A stretch of DNA of 64,000 nucleotides from the NCBI GenBank assembly GCA_964410625.1, contig CAYPHY010000006.1, positions 62,001-126,000 on the forward strand. Reading direction: 5' to 3'. The position numbers and the translations under genes were made by a program. This stretch comes from CAYPHY01 sp964410625. Its GTDB lineage: Bacteria; Chloroflexota; Anaerolineae; Promineifilales; Promineifilaceae. The notes beneath the pieces were generated by a model. That model was not told where the DNA came from and made no database searches. It worked only from the letters and a program-made list of their open reading frames with translations. Position 1 is the stretch's first letter; each line of letters opens with the position of its first letter. Below, one piece after another: positions 51,834 to 60,698 of this stretch.

Positions 51834-51851
51834 AAATTGCTCTTCTATATA

Positions 51852-51993
51852 GCACGGTTTGCCAAACCGCGCGCTGTTGACATCGATTGACGCCGCGCCT
51901 AACACACAAGGCTGCGTAAAAACGCACGCTGTGTAACCTGTTTCAGCAGGGTTTTCTATACATCCATAGCCGCGATTTACCAAATCGCGGTAC
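51852..51993. repeat. Family H hairpins upstream of the adaptor gene
   Basis: CACGGTTTGCCAAACCGCG (about 51854), a CTGCGTAAAAACGCAC word, and GCGATTTACCAAATCGC (51973-51989) occur in one 140-base stretch between the adaptor and permease genes. Confidence 0.82.
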
Positions 51994-51997
51994 ATGA

Positions 51998-54412
51998 TTA
52001 TTCATACGCCAACGTCTGGCGCACACTCAGGCGTGAGGCCCGCCATGCTGGGAGCAAGCTAGAGAGGGCGGCAATCAGCAATACTACCGCCAGCCACCCC
52101 ACTGCCCCGGTTGTCGCAAAGACATAAGTTAGCGGCATATCGAGAAAGGAAATGCCGACCATGTTGCTCAACATCTTGCCAATTGGATAGCTGGCTGCCA
52201 GCGCCAATACCCAGCTAATTGCCCCGACAAAAATCCCTTCGACCAGGACTATACGCAATACCGAACCATCGGACGCACCGACTGCTCGCATTACGCCGAT
52301 CTCCCGCGTGCGCTCCAGCACGTTGATGCTCATCGTCCCCATCAGCCCCAACCCACCGACGGCCGCAATCAAGACCGCCATCACCGCCAGAAAGATGACC
52401 AGCAAATTAAACTGGTACTCAATCCCCTCGCGCAGCTGGCCGATGGTCGAGCTTCGGCTGAACTGGTAGCCCGCCGCCTTAAAATGCGCCTCCAGCCGCT
52501 GAGCCATCCCCAGTTGTGAAGCAGAGTCGAGGGCTGTCGCCTTCACCTGTACGCTGCTGGCGCGGCCTACATCGCGCAATTCGCGGCCGAGCACATCCCG
52601 GTCCACATACATAAAGGGGCCGATCAATAGCCCCTGCACCACGCCGACGATCTCCCATTCGCTCTCGCGGCCGTTGATCGTCACGCGCAAGGTGTCACCA
52701 ACCTGCAAATCTGGCTCTTCCTCGATGACTTCGCTATTAATCACGATCGCCTTGGTATCCCCTGGTTGCAACCACCGGCCGTCCAGCAACTGCGGCTCGA
52801 TGAAGGTTGTGTCCGGTTTTGTGCCGAGGATGCTCAAATCAGGCCCCTCGTTGCCATCCGTGCGTACACGCCGCGCTGTACCGCCGATCCAGCTTTCGGC
52901 CGCTACCACCCCTGGAACGCGCATCGCCTCTGCCTCCAATTCGCTGATGCGATACGGCCGCCGGAAATTGACCTCGACATCATATGCAAAGTAAGCCAAT
53001 GCCTCGTCCAACGTCGCCAGCAAGGAGGCATGGACGCTAAGGATTGCGATGAAGATGGAACCGCCGAGGGTCAACGTCACCAACGTCAACAGCAGCCGCG
53101 ACTTGCGGCGCACGGAGTTGCGGAGCGAGATTTGTAACGGCCGTGACAGATTCAACACCTTGCAGGTCAGCCAGTTGACAAAGCGGTCCAGCAGGCTGCC
53201 GCCGAAATGTCCCTTGCCAAAACCGTGACTGCTGAGGGCTTCGCGCACGGTGATCTGCGCTCCGCTAAAGACGGGGAAGAGGGCAGCCAGCAGCGGCACA
53301 AGTAGGCCGACGAGGATCATGACGATGACGGCCGATAATGGGATACGAAAACCCACTAGATCGAAGTTAATCAAACTAGCGATGAAACTGGTGAACTCAT
53401 ATGCGGCTATCCCACCCAACGGGATCGCCAGCAAGAGGGCAATCGCCCCCAGCAAGACAATCGCTGTCAAATACATCTGCGCGATCTGCCCTCGTCGTGC
53501 CCCGACCGCCTTCATGATCCCAATCTGTTGCGTCTGCTGGCTCATCAGGCCGTTGATCGTGTTAACCACCAGGAAACAACTGGCAAAGAGTGACAACGCC
53601 CCCAACACAGCGAGAATCAACAACAGCGGGTCAATCACCGCTTGTGCTGGGTGTTCGCCAGGGGTGGGGATGAAGTTACCGAGGACGATCACGCCGCTTT
53701 TTTCCAGCTCTTCCTGCACCCGCTTCGTCCGCGCTTCCACCTCTGCCTTGGTTAGCGAATCACCAGCAAACTGCACCAGCAACCGGTTCATCTCCCTTTC
53801 AAAGCCGAGCCATTCCAGCGTGTCGCGGGTGACATAGACGACGGGCTGGCCGGTGAATTGCGCCGGTTCGCGGTTGAAGTCGTGGACAATGCCGGAAATC
53901 TCCATCTGGCGCAGCTTGCCATCGGCCCGTTCCACCGTCACCGTGTCCCCCACCCCAGCATTGAGTAGTTCCAGCGAGGCGCGTTCAACGAGCATCGTCT
54001 CTTTCGGTGGCGGCCACTCCCCGGCGACAAAGGTGACTTTACTCAGGCGATTGTCGTCATAGTCGGCCAACGCATTGACGCTCATCACCTTCCATTCGTC
54101 GGGACTGTCCTCGTCTTCCACAGCAACTTGCACGCGCAACGACGCGGCATTCCGCCCTTCCGCTTCCCTCACCCCATCCATCCGGCGCACGATGTCCACC
54201 ATCTCGTCATCAAAACCGGCGGTGATGATCACCGCACTGATCGGATTGGTCGCCAGGTATCGTGCCGTCATATCGGCGTTGAGCATCACCCGTGTCGCCA
54301 GAATCACCCCAATGGCAAAGACGCCAATGGCGATAGAGAGGACAACCAGCAGCGTCCGCACCTTGTTGCCCCATAAATCCTTGATGACTTTGCGCCAGCG
54401 TGGTGGAATCAT
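51998..54412 (-). CDS. ABC transporter permease, MacB/FtsX family, duplicated FtsX domains
   Basis: An 804-residue permease with two FtsX domains. A MacB periplasmic core follows the first helix (VLSIAIGVFAIGVILATRVML). Later membrane blocks are LASCFLVVNTINGLMSQQTQQIGIMKAVGA and MGTMSINVLERTREIGVMRAVGAS, the characteristic FtsX coupling helices. The length fits two-fold duplicated MacB-like lipoprotein or peptide exporters. It is encoded with an ATPase upstream and a large adaptor downstream, so the three probably form one mechanotransmission-type machine. Confidence 0.92.
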   Translation of the reverse strand: MIPPRWRKVIKDLWGNKVRTLLVVLSIAIGVFAIGVILATRVMLNADMTARYLATNPISAVIITAGFDDEMVDIVRRMDGVREAEGRNAASLRVQVAVEDEDSPDEWKVMSVNALADYDDNRLSKVTFVAGEWPPPKETMLVERASLELLNAGVGDTVTVERADGKLRQMEISGIVHDFNREPAQFTGQPVVYVTRDTLEWLGFEREMNRLLVQFAGDSLTKAEVEARTKRVQEELEKSGVIVLGNFIPTPGEHPAQAVIDPLLLILAVLGALSLFASCFLVVNTINGLMSQQTQQIGIMKAVGARRGQIAQMYLTAIVLLGAIALLLAIPLGGIAAYEFTSFIASLINFDLVGFRIPLSAVIVMILVGLLVPLLAALFPVFSGAQITVREALSSHGFGKGHFGGSLLDRFVNWLTCKVLNLSRPLQISLRNSVRRKSRLLLTLVTLTLGGSIFIAILSVHASLLATLDEALAYFAYDVEVNFRRPYRISELEAEAMRVPGVVAAESWIGGTARRVRTDGNEGPDLSILGTKPDTTFIEPQLLDGRWLQPGDTKAIVINSEVIEEEPDLQVGDTLRVTINGRESEWEIVGVVQGLLIGPFMYVDRDVLGRELRDVGRASSVQVKATALDSASQLGMAQRLEAHFKAAGYQFSRSSTIGQLREGIEYQFNLLVIFLAVMAVLIAAVGGLGLMGTMSINVLERTREIGVMRAVGASDGSVLRIVLVEGIFVGAISWVLALAASYPIGKMLSNMVGISFLDMPLTYVFATTGAVGWLAVVLLIAALSSLLPAWRASRLSVRQTLAYE

Positions 54413-54423
54413 CTTACAAAGAA

Positions 54424-54503
54424 GAGACTAGGAAACTAAGAGATTGAGAGACTATAACCTGCCAATCTCTTAATCTCCCAGTCTCCTAATCTCTAGTCTC
54501 CCT
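54424..54503. repeat. Family A two-armed palindrome
   Basis: GAGACTAGGAAACTAAGAGA and CAATCTCTTAATCTCCCAGT are inverted arms between the ATPase and permease genes. The minus-strand reading supplies the RETRD-stop end of the ATPase. Confidence 0.88.
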
Positions 54504-55274
54504 TACAATCACCCCATCCGCCAACGTGATCGTCCGCGTGACACGGCCGGCTAGTTCGTTGTCGTGGGTGACCATGAGGATGGTTTTGCCATCGGAAACG
54601 AGTTGTTCAAAGAGATGGAAGACGGAATCGGCCGTGTTTGAGTCTAAATTTCCCGTCGGCTCGTCAGCGCAGAGAATAGGCGGGTCGTTGGCCAGAGCGC
54701 GGGCAATGGCGACGCGCTGCTGCTGCCCGCCGGACACCTCCGAGGGCAACTTATCGGCGTGGTCGGCCATCTCTACCTGATCGAGCAGGTGCAATGCCCG
54801 TTCCTTGCGCTCCTTCGCGCTATACATGTTGCAGAAGTCCATCGGCAACATCACGTTCTCAACGCAAGAGAGCATCGGCAGCAGCTGGAAGAATTGGAAG
54901 ATGACGCCGATGTTGCGGCCGCGCCACTCGGCCATCGGCCCTTCCTTCAGGTCATTGACCAGTTGGTCAGCGACGATAACGTCGCCGGAGGTCGGCCGAT
55001 CAATGCCGGTGATCATGTTGATCAGCGTGGACTTGCCGCTGCCCGACTTACCGACAACAGCGACAAATTCGCCGCGATCAATCGTCAAGTCCACGCCATT
55101 GAGGGCGATAAAGTCCCCCACCGGCGTTTCATATGCCTTGACTACCAGGCGCAGGTCAATCAGCTTGGGGGCGCGGCCGTTGCTATAACCATTCTGCCCG
55201 GCACGTTCCACAAACTCGCCATTTTGCTCCCCTTTGGAGCGATTCCGTTGCCATAATGTTTTAAATGGCATCAT
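54486..55274 (-). CDS. ABC transporter ATPase, LolD/MacB type
   Basis: A single ABC domain from about residue 37, with Walker A VGKSGSGKSTLIN, a Q-loop FQFFQLLP, signature VSGGQQQRVAIARAL, Walker B ILCADEPTGNLD and switch His in MVTHDNELA. The ADEPTGNLDS version is typical of the LolD/MacB/FtsE branch. A 36-residue polar N-terminal extension precedes the domain. The terminal RETRD lies in a family A repeat that provides the stop. It powers the adjacent FtsX-type permease. Confidence 0.93.
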   Translation of the reverse strand: MMPFKTLWQRNRSKGEQNGEFVERAGQNGYSNGRAPKLIDLRLVVKAYETPVGDFIALNGVDLTIDRGEFVAVVGKSGSGKSTLINMITGIDRPTSGDVIVADQLVNDLKEGPMAEWRGRNIGVIFQFFQLLPMLSCVENVMLPMDFCNMYSAKERKERALHLLDQVEMADHADKLPSEVSGGQQQRVAIARALANDPPILCADEPTGNLDSNTADSVFHLFEQLVSDGKTILMVTHDNELAGRVTRTITLADGVIVRETRD

Positions 55275-55299
55275 TATTACGTGAACCTCTTGCTACCCT

Positions 55300-55805
55300 G
55301 ACAACAACAGATATAGAAACAAACGGATGTTTCACACCGTCAGGATGTTACACACCGTTCTCATCCGTTGTAGTCCGTGATTTTCCTACCATTACGCTTC
55401 ATCCCGGCATAGGTTGCAGCCGTCTCATCAACCAGAGTCTCGATGATTCGTGATGAAGGTTGTCAAATTTGTTATTGTTTAGTTGGGTTTGCCAACTGGC
55501 TGATGGGAGGAATGATTATTAAATCTATCTCTACACGAAATAAAAGTGGCTATGAATACTCATATCCGCAGCTCTATCGGCAAAATCCATGATCTTTTAT
55601 TCAATCTATAGCCATCCATCACCAGAGGCATTTGTGAAAATTGTAACATGCTTTGCGGCCGACTGCGATACGATATACCGACTTCTCATCCACGAAACAG
55701 AAACCGAGTTTTTGTTAAAAACTCGGTTTTTAAAACAACTGTCGAGTGTAGCCCGGTTTGGGGTTATTGACTTAAAACCGGAAGCTTGCGGGTTGGCAAC
55801 CCGCG
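55300..55805. repeat. 530-base gap with family E, G and H palindromes
   Basis: The gap between the ATPase and flavoprotein genes holds ACAACAGATATAGAAACAAAC with TTCTCATCCGTTGTAGTCC (55300-55380), and GAAACCGAGTTTTTGTTAAA with AACTCGGTTTTT (55698-55735). A GCGGGTTGGCAACCCGCGCTAC hairpin (55785-55806) contributes the TAG stop of the next gene. No gene is evident. Confidence 0.75.
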
Positions 55806-57578
55806 CTACTGGCCGTTGGCGAACACATTATTGCCTATCCCAAACACATTGCTGGGATCATTGGCCTGCTTAATCGTATGCAATAGCTCAATCCCCGCCG
55901 GAGACAAGACCTGCGGCATGAACTCCTGGCGCAGCTTGCCGATGCCGTGATGGTGGGAGATAGAGCCACCGGCGGCGAGAATGGCGCGGCGGATGTCGCG
56001 CTCAATCACGCCAAACACCTCATCCGGCCGATCCACCCCCTGCGCGCAAAAGCCGTGAGTGAAGTAGATGCAGACCCCCGTATGGTAGAGTTGGGTGATG
56101 CGCGGGGAGATATAGGCTCGTCCTGGCAAGTTGTATTCGCGGTGCTTCTGCTCCACGGTGCGCGAGACGGCCGCAACCACATCATGGATTTTGCTCCAGG
56201 GAACGGTCGTCTCATACGTCTCGCCCATGATGTGGAAGTCAATCAGAAAGTCACGGATGTAGGCGATGGCATAGGTGAGCATATAGCCGCGCTTGCCATT
56301 GGCCGCGCCGCCAGAGATGCCGCGGTAACGCTTGGCAATGGAGAAAATCTGCTTTTCCTGGTAACGCACTTCGGCCGCCGACCCCTCCATCACAATCGTC
56401 GCCGCGCAAATCTGGTGGAGGTCGAATCCTTTCAGCCTCAGCAAGACAAACTTCTGGATGCTGCTGAGCACTTTATCTTTGGTCGTCGGCCGTGGCTTCA
56501 ATGCCTGTCCAAAACGAAACTGCACATTATCCACCAGCCGGATGCTCGCCGGAAGGACGCCACGCCGCATCAACTCCTGCAGGAAAGCCGTCCCCGTTGC
56601 GAAGTCGGGAAAGACAATGGAGCCATACTTTTTCACCTCAGGCAAGGGATGGATTTTGATGACCGCCTTTGTGATCAGCCCCAAATTTCCTTCGTTGCCA
56701 AACAGAAGCGCCTGTGGCTGCATCCCCATCGAAAGGCGTGGCATGACCTCTAGCTGTTGCAACACCCCCTGTGGCGTGATCATCGTCACCTGCTCGACGA
56801 TTTCTTCAATGTTACCATAGCGGTTCTTCTTCATCCCGCTGGCGTTGGTGGCGATCCAGCCGCCAAGCGTTGAAAGCTCCATACTGTCCGGCTCATGGCC
56901 GCAAGTGAAGCCCGCTTCGGCCAACTGCTGCTCCAACGCCTGCCCGGTGATACCTGCCTGGACACAGGCCCGCAAGTTGTCGCGGTCAATCCACTCAATG
57001 CGGTTCATTCGTTGCATATCCACCGAGACGATCATCCGCTGCTCTTCGGCCGGGAGCAACAAGGCGCAACTGACGCTCGTCCCGCCGCCATAGGGGACGA
57101 GGCAGACATTGTGGTCCCGCGCCAGGGCGATCAGTTGCACCGCTTCCTCTTCTGCTTCAGGATAAAAGACAGCATCAGCCACGCGCTCTAGCTCGCCATA
57201 GAGGACGCGATAAACCTCATCGGCCGTTGTCTGCCCATGACTGTGGACCAGTCGTTCGCGCGCGTCAAGCGTATAGCGCGAAGGGGGAAACGCCTCTTGT
57301 ATTGCATTCCAAAATGGTTCGTTGATTATTGGTTCGGGAACCGGCTTGGGGTCGCGCTCCGGCTTGACATCATTGACATCAATTTCAATGCCCAACATCT
57401 CCTCAGCAAAGGGGATCAGATCGGGCATATCGTAACCGGAGACAGCATAACGGCCGCCGGTGACAAATGCGCTGCGGTCGGGTTTAACGATAAAACGCGT
57501 GTCCTTAAATCCCCATTTGTGATCCCAAGTCGTATCGTCGAGCGCCTTACCAGCGCGATTTAATGAACGGTCAGCCAT
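55806..57578 (-). CDS. FAD-binding oxidase of the alkyldihydroxyacetonephosphate synthase type
   Basis: A 590-residue PCMH-type flavoprotein with the FAD motif VCLVPYGGGTSVSCALLLP, TLGGWIATNASGMKKNRYGN, PWSKIHDVVAAV and the histidine triplet GGSISHHHGIGKLRQ. Together these mark alkyl-DHAP synthase, which swaps an acyl chain for an alkyl chain in ether-lipid synthesis. Glycolate-oxidase-like enzymes share the FAD domain but not the HHHGIGK end. The length fits AGPS without the peroxisomal targeting region. Its TAG stop is part of a family H hairpin. No other ether-lipid gene is adjacent. Confidence 0.82.
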   Translation of the reverse strand: MADRSLNRAGKALDDTTWDHKWGFKDTRFIVKPDRSAFVTGGRYAVSGYDMPDLIPFAEEMLGIEIDVNDVKPERDPKPVPEPIINEPFWNAIQEAFPPSRYTLDARERLVHSHGQTTADEVYRVLYGELERVADAVFYPEAEEEAVQLIALARDHNVCLVPYGGGTSVSCALLLPAEEQRMIVSVDMQRMNRIEWIDRDNLRACVQAGITGQALEQQLAEAGFTCGHEPDSMELSTLGGWIATNASGMKKNRYGNIEEIVEQVTMITPQGVLQQLEVMPRLSMGMQPQALLFGNEGNLGLITKAVIKIHPLPEVKKYGSIVFPDFATGTAFLQELMRRGVLPASIRLVDNVQFRFGQALKPRPTTKDKVLSSIQKFVLLRLKGFDLHQICAATIVMEGSAAEVRYQEKQIFSIAKRYRGISGGAANGKRGYMLTYAIAYIRDFLIDFHIMGETYETTVPWSKIHDVVAAVSRTVEQKHREYNLPGRAYISPRITQLYHTGVCIYFTHGFCAQGVDRPDEVFGVIERDIRRAILAAGGSISHHHGIGKLRQEFMPQVLSPAGIELLHTIKQANDPSNVFGIGNNVFANGQ

Positions 57579-57599
57579 AATGAATATTCCGGTTAAATT

Positions 57600-57645
57600 A
57601 GGACGCAGATTGACACGGATTGTACGCAGATTTGCGTGGATTTTT
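57600..57645. repeat. Family D words (GGACGCAGATTGACACGGATT)
   Basis: GGACGCAGATTGACACGGAT and GTACGCAGATTTGCGTGG occur as one arm upstream of the flavoprotein gene. The remaining ~170 bases to the toxin gene show no gene. Confidence 0.6.
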
Positions 57646-57821
57646 AGTGTCGGGAACGGTAGATAGTCTTTATCTTACCTCAAATTCGTCAAGTCGCTGT
57701 TCAATACGTCGAGTTGCATCAGTTAGGAGGTGTAGTTCAGTTTCAACTTTTCATTGTTGCATCGGCTTGGCCCTTTCTCAAGTTAAGCTGCCCTATTGTA
57801 GCAGATAAAGAATTCGTTTAG

Positions 57822-58091
57822 CTATTCAAATAAATCTGCATGAGTACCCGTTCTAACCAGGAGCAGTTCGTGCTCCGTGGCTTCATAAACGAGCAACCAA
57901 TCTGGCTCGACGTGGCATTCACGAGTTCCTTTGTATTCACCAAGCAAAGGGTGATCACGATACTTGGGTTCTAAAGCCTCATCACTCGCCAGTTTTCTCA
58001 CAACCGCTTGAAATTCGTCAAAGCGTTTTCCACGCTTTTGTAGGCGTTTGACATCCTTCTTAATCTTTGAAGTGCGCGTAACCCTTTTCAT
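57822..58091 (-). CDS. yafQ: Type II toxin, YafQ/RelE family mRNA interferase
   Basis: An 89-residue RelE-fold protein with KIKKDVKRLQKRGKRFDEFQAVVRKL, RDHPLLGEYKGTRECHVEPDWLLVYEATEHELLLVRTGTHADLF. These are the YafQ-type helices, the ribosome-binding strands and the conserved late His (GTHADLF). It should cleave mRNA on the ribosome when released. The ATG follows the antitoxin stop without a gap. It forms a complete dinJ-yafQ pair. Confidence 0.95.
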   Translation of the reverse strand: MKRVTRTSKIKKDVKRLQKRGKRFDEFQAVVRKLASDEALEPKYRDHPLLGEYKGTRECHVEPDWLLVYEATEHELLLVRTGTHADLFE

Positions 58092-58352
58092 TTAGATGCC
58101 AAGATCATCAAAGAGTTCTTCCACTGTATCAAAACTTGTCAGGTTACGCCGCTCTCTTGCATCTGCCAGGGCTTGGCGAGTCGCTTTGTTTGGCAACTGG
58201 ACACGAAAAGGAAGACCAGCACTGAGTTCAACTTGCCGGTAAAACAGGGTTATCGCCTGTGCTGTGGTTAATCCTAGCTCAGCAAAAATCTGCTCGGCTC
58301 GTTCCTTCAATTCTGGATCAATTCTTGTACTAACAACCGCTGTCTTTGCCAT
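58092..58352 (-). CDS. dinJ: Type II antitoxin, DinJ/RelB family
   Basis: An 86-residue antitoxin with an N-terminal ribbon-helix-helix (VVSTRIDPELKERAEQIFAELGLTTAQAITLFYRQ) that binds its own operator and a C-terminal toxin-wrapping tail (RQALADARERRNLTSFDTVEELFDDLGI). Immediately downstream lies the YafQ toxin. The A/T-rich bases upstream (GTACAATGTGTATACAATAA on the minus strand) probably hold the autoregulated promoter. Confidence 0.94.
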   Translation of the reverse strand: MAKTAVVSTRIDPELKERAEQIFAELGLTTAQAITLFYRQVELSAGLPFRVQLPNKATRQALADARERRNLTSFDTVEELFDDLGI

Positions 58353-58694
58353 AATTCCTCAATGCCACAAATGTAAGTTATTGTATACACATTGTACATC
58401 AGAGAATAGGTGTAGTAAACATTTGTTACACGGGATATTTGCTACACTGTTCTAAAAGTTATTTCCTCATTGTTCATTCCGAGCGGAGCAAGGAATCCCT
58501 GGCGATTATGTTGACCAGTGAATTGCTGGGGATTCCTCACTCTGAAGACTACGCTCGGAATGACAGTTGGATCTCTCTGAAACAATGCACTTACCCGCAC
58601 AGACGCACTTGCTTATATCTAAGCCGGTTTGAACCAGAGTCGCCTCATAGCCTCGTGGCTTTAGCGCAAGGCGATTTGCCCGCACCACACCCGG
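58353..58694. repeat. 342-base gap with a CATTCCGAGCG palindrome and family H hairpins
   Basis: CATTCCGAGCGGAGCAAGGA and the inverse of it (CTACGCTCGGAATGAC, 58548-58563) form an imperfect ~95-base palindrome of a type I have seen in unrelated bacteria. Next come AAGCCGGTTTGAACCAGAG, CGTGGCTTTAGCGCAAGGCG and CCCGGTTAAACAAACCGGGC, the last running into the 3' end of the ABC exporter gene. Confidence 0.8.
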
Positions 58695-60446
58695 TTAAAC
58701 AAACCGGGCTACAGGCTCATCTTGCAAATGGCGTTCGTAAAGCTGACGATAGAGGCCGTTTTGGCGGATGAGGTCCTCATGTCGGCCGCGCTCCACAATC
58801 CGTCCATGCTCCATCACGGCGATGATGTCGGCATTGCGTACCGTTGAGAGGCGATGGGCAACGACAATCGAAGTGCGTCCCTTCATCAGCCGGTTCATCG
58901 CCTCTTGAATCTCCGCCTCCGTCTGCGTGTCCACGGCCGATGTCGCCTCATCTAAAATCAAAATCGGCGCATCCTTCAACACAGCGCGAGCAATCGCCAG
59001 ACGTTGCTTTTGTCCGCCCGATAGTCGCACGCCGCGTTCGCCAATCTGCGTGTCATACCCATCTGGCAATTCGACGATAAAGTCGTGGGCGCAGGCAACC
59101 CGCGCGGCCGTCTCCACCGCCTCATCACTCGCCTCCGGCATTCCAAAGCGGATGTTGTCGCGCACGCTGCCATTAAACAGGAAGACATCTTGCAACACCA
59201 TGCTGATATTCTGGCGCAAGGTCGCCAGCCGCATCTGGCGCACATCCACGCCGTCAATCATCGTGCGGCCGCGTTCGGGATCATAAAACCGTGCTACCAA
59301 CGCCGTCAGTGTGCTTTTGCCCGCGCCCGTTGGCCCGACCAACGCCAACACCTGCCCCGGCTCCACCGTCACCGAAATATCCTCCAAGATAGGCACTTCG
59401 CTGAGATAGGAGAAGGAGACGTTTTCGATGGTCACCTGCCCTTCGATGTGGTCCATCTCTACCGCATCCTCCGGGTCGGTGATCTCCGATTCCAGTTGCA
59501 ACAGTTCGATCACGCGCTCAGCGCCAGCCATGCCCATTTGCAGCCCTTCATTCATATAGGCCAACACGCGCACCGGTTCATATAGCAGGCTGAGATAGAG
59601 GACAAAGGCGACCAGATTTTCGACGGGCATCAGACCGTCCAACGCCCAACGGCCGCCTAACCAGACAATCACCACCGTGCCGATTCCCGCTGCCAGTTCG
59701 ACGGCCGCCGGAATCCGCGCCTGCATCTTCAGCGCATAAATCCGCTCATCCGTTGCCGCTTTGGCCATCCCCGCTACCCGCTGCCCTTCGCGGGCTTCCT
59801 GGGCGAAGATTTGGATTTCTTTGATGCCGGAGAGGTTATCCTGCACCTGGGCGCGAAACGCACCGAGATTACGCAGGGCACGATCAAAGCCCTCTCGCTC
59901 CCCATCGGCAAAGCGACGCACCAACCAGAATAGCACCGGCATCGGCAGCAAGATCAGCAGCGTCAACCAGGGGTTAAGGATCAGCAGCGCGGTTGAGACG
60001 CCGACAAACATCAACGAATAGACAATGCCATCGGGGATAGTATGCGCCAGCAACGGCTCCAGGTCTTGCGTGTCGCCAGTGACACGCGAGATGATCTCCC
60101 CCGTCTGGCGGCTGGCATAAAAGCGTAGCGAGAGCTTTTGCAAGTGTTGGTAGACCACACCTTGCATATCGCTGACAAAGTTCCAGGCGACGATGTGGGC
60201 GACATAGGATTGGAGATACTTGCCCAGCGAACGGATGATGAAAGCAACCAGTAGAGCACTGGCTAACTGTGTAATCCGCGTTTGACCGGCGGCAAGATTA
60301 TCGGCCGTAATCAGTTGGATCAATTCGCGCACAATCCAGGGCGAGACCAGGCTCATCGCCGTCACCGCCAATGCGCTCAATACCACCAGCGCCATGTGCC
60401 AGCGGTAGGGTCTAAAATAAGGGGTCAGGGTTCGTAAAGCGTTCAT
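58695..60446 (-). CDS. ABC exporter, fused membrane and ATPase domains (MsbA-like)
   Basis: Six N-terminal helices (residues 10-310) precede an ABC domain with Walker A GPTGAGKSTLTALVA, Q-loop, ABC signature RLSGGQKQRLAIARAV, Walker B ILILDEATSAVD and switch VAHRLSTV. This is the half-size exporter layout that dimerises to move lipids or drugs outward. The C-terminal EPVARFV-stop is encoded by a family H hairpin (GTAGCCCGGTTTG on the coding strand). The substrate is unknown. No partner half-transporter is adjacent. Confidence 0.93.
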   Translation of the reverse strand: MNALRTLTPYFRPYRWHMALVVLSALAVTAMSLVSPWIVRELIQLITADNLAAGQTRITQLASALLVAFIIRSLGKYLQSYVAHIVAWNFVSDMQGVVYQHLQKLSLRFYASRQTGEIISRVTGDTQDLEPLLAHTIPDGIVYSLMFVGVSTALLILNPWLTLLILLPMPVLFWLVRRFADGEREGFDRALRNLGAFRAQVQDNLSGIKEIQIFAQEAREGQRVAGMAKAATDERIYALKMQARIPAAVELAAGIGTVVIVWLGGRWALDGLMPVENLVAFVLYLSLLYEPVRVLAYMNEGLQMGMAGAERVIELLQLESEITDPEDAVEMDHIEGQVTIENVSFSYLSEVPILEDISVTVEPGQVLALVGPTGAGKSTLTALVARFYDPERGRTMIDGVDVRQMRLATLRQNISMVLQDVFLFNGSVRDNIRFGMPEASDEAVETAARVACAHDFIVELPDGYDTQIGERGVRLSGGQKQRLAIARAVLKDAPILILDEATSAVDTQTEAEIQEAMNRLMKGRTSIVVAHRLSTVRNADIIAVMEHGRIVERGRHEDLIRQNGLYRQLYERHLQDEPVARFV

Positions 60447-60589
60447 AATCTCTAACCTCTAAACATCTGAGGTCAAAGAAGACCTCAGACATTTAGCAAC
60501 AAACCCTATAGTCTAACATAGTTTGGCGGATGGGGCAGTCCAAAGTACGGCCGTTTTTGGAAGCTTAACAATAGCTCATGTACAATGGA

Positions 60590-60670
60590 GGAAGAAGAGA
60601 TTAGGAGACTAAGAGATTAGAGACTGGAGATTTATCCGCGTTATCTACGTTTCATCCGCGCAATCCGCGT
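60590..60670. repeat. Family A arm followed by family D words
   Basis: GAAGAGATTAGGAGACTAAG is followed by ATCCGCGTTATCTACGTTTC and ATCCGCGCAATCCGCGTAAC. Two families abut in the gap between divergent genes. Confidence 0.8.
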
Positions 60671-60698
60671 AACAATTTTTAAGCGCAAAGGAGAAACC

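Noticed and set aside
55589..55873. 94-codon plus-strand frame in the 55.3-55.8 kb gap
   Set aside because: It runs through family G and H palindromes and into the 3' end of the convergent flavoprotein gene, with no ribosome binding site.
58468..58565. CATTCCGAGCG palindrome as an insertion-sequence end
   Set aside because: There is no transposase or target duplication nearby, and the sequence is a self-contained hairpin.
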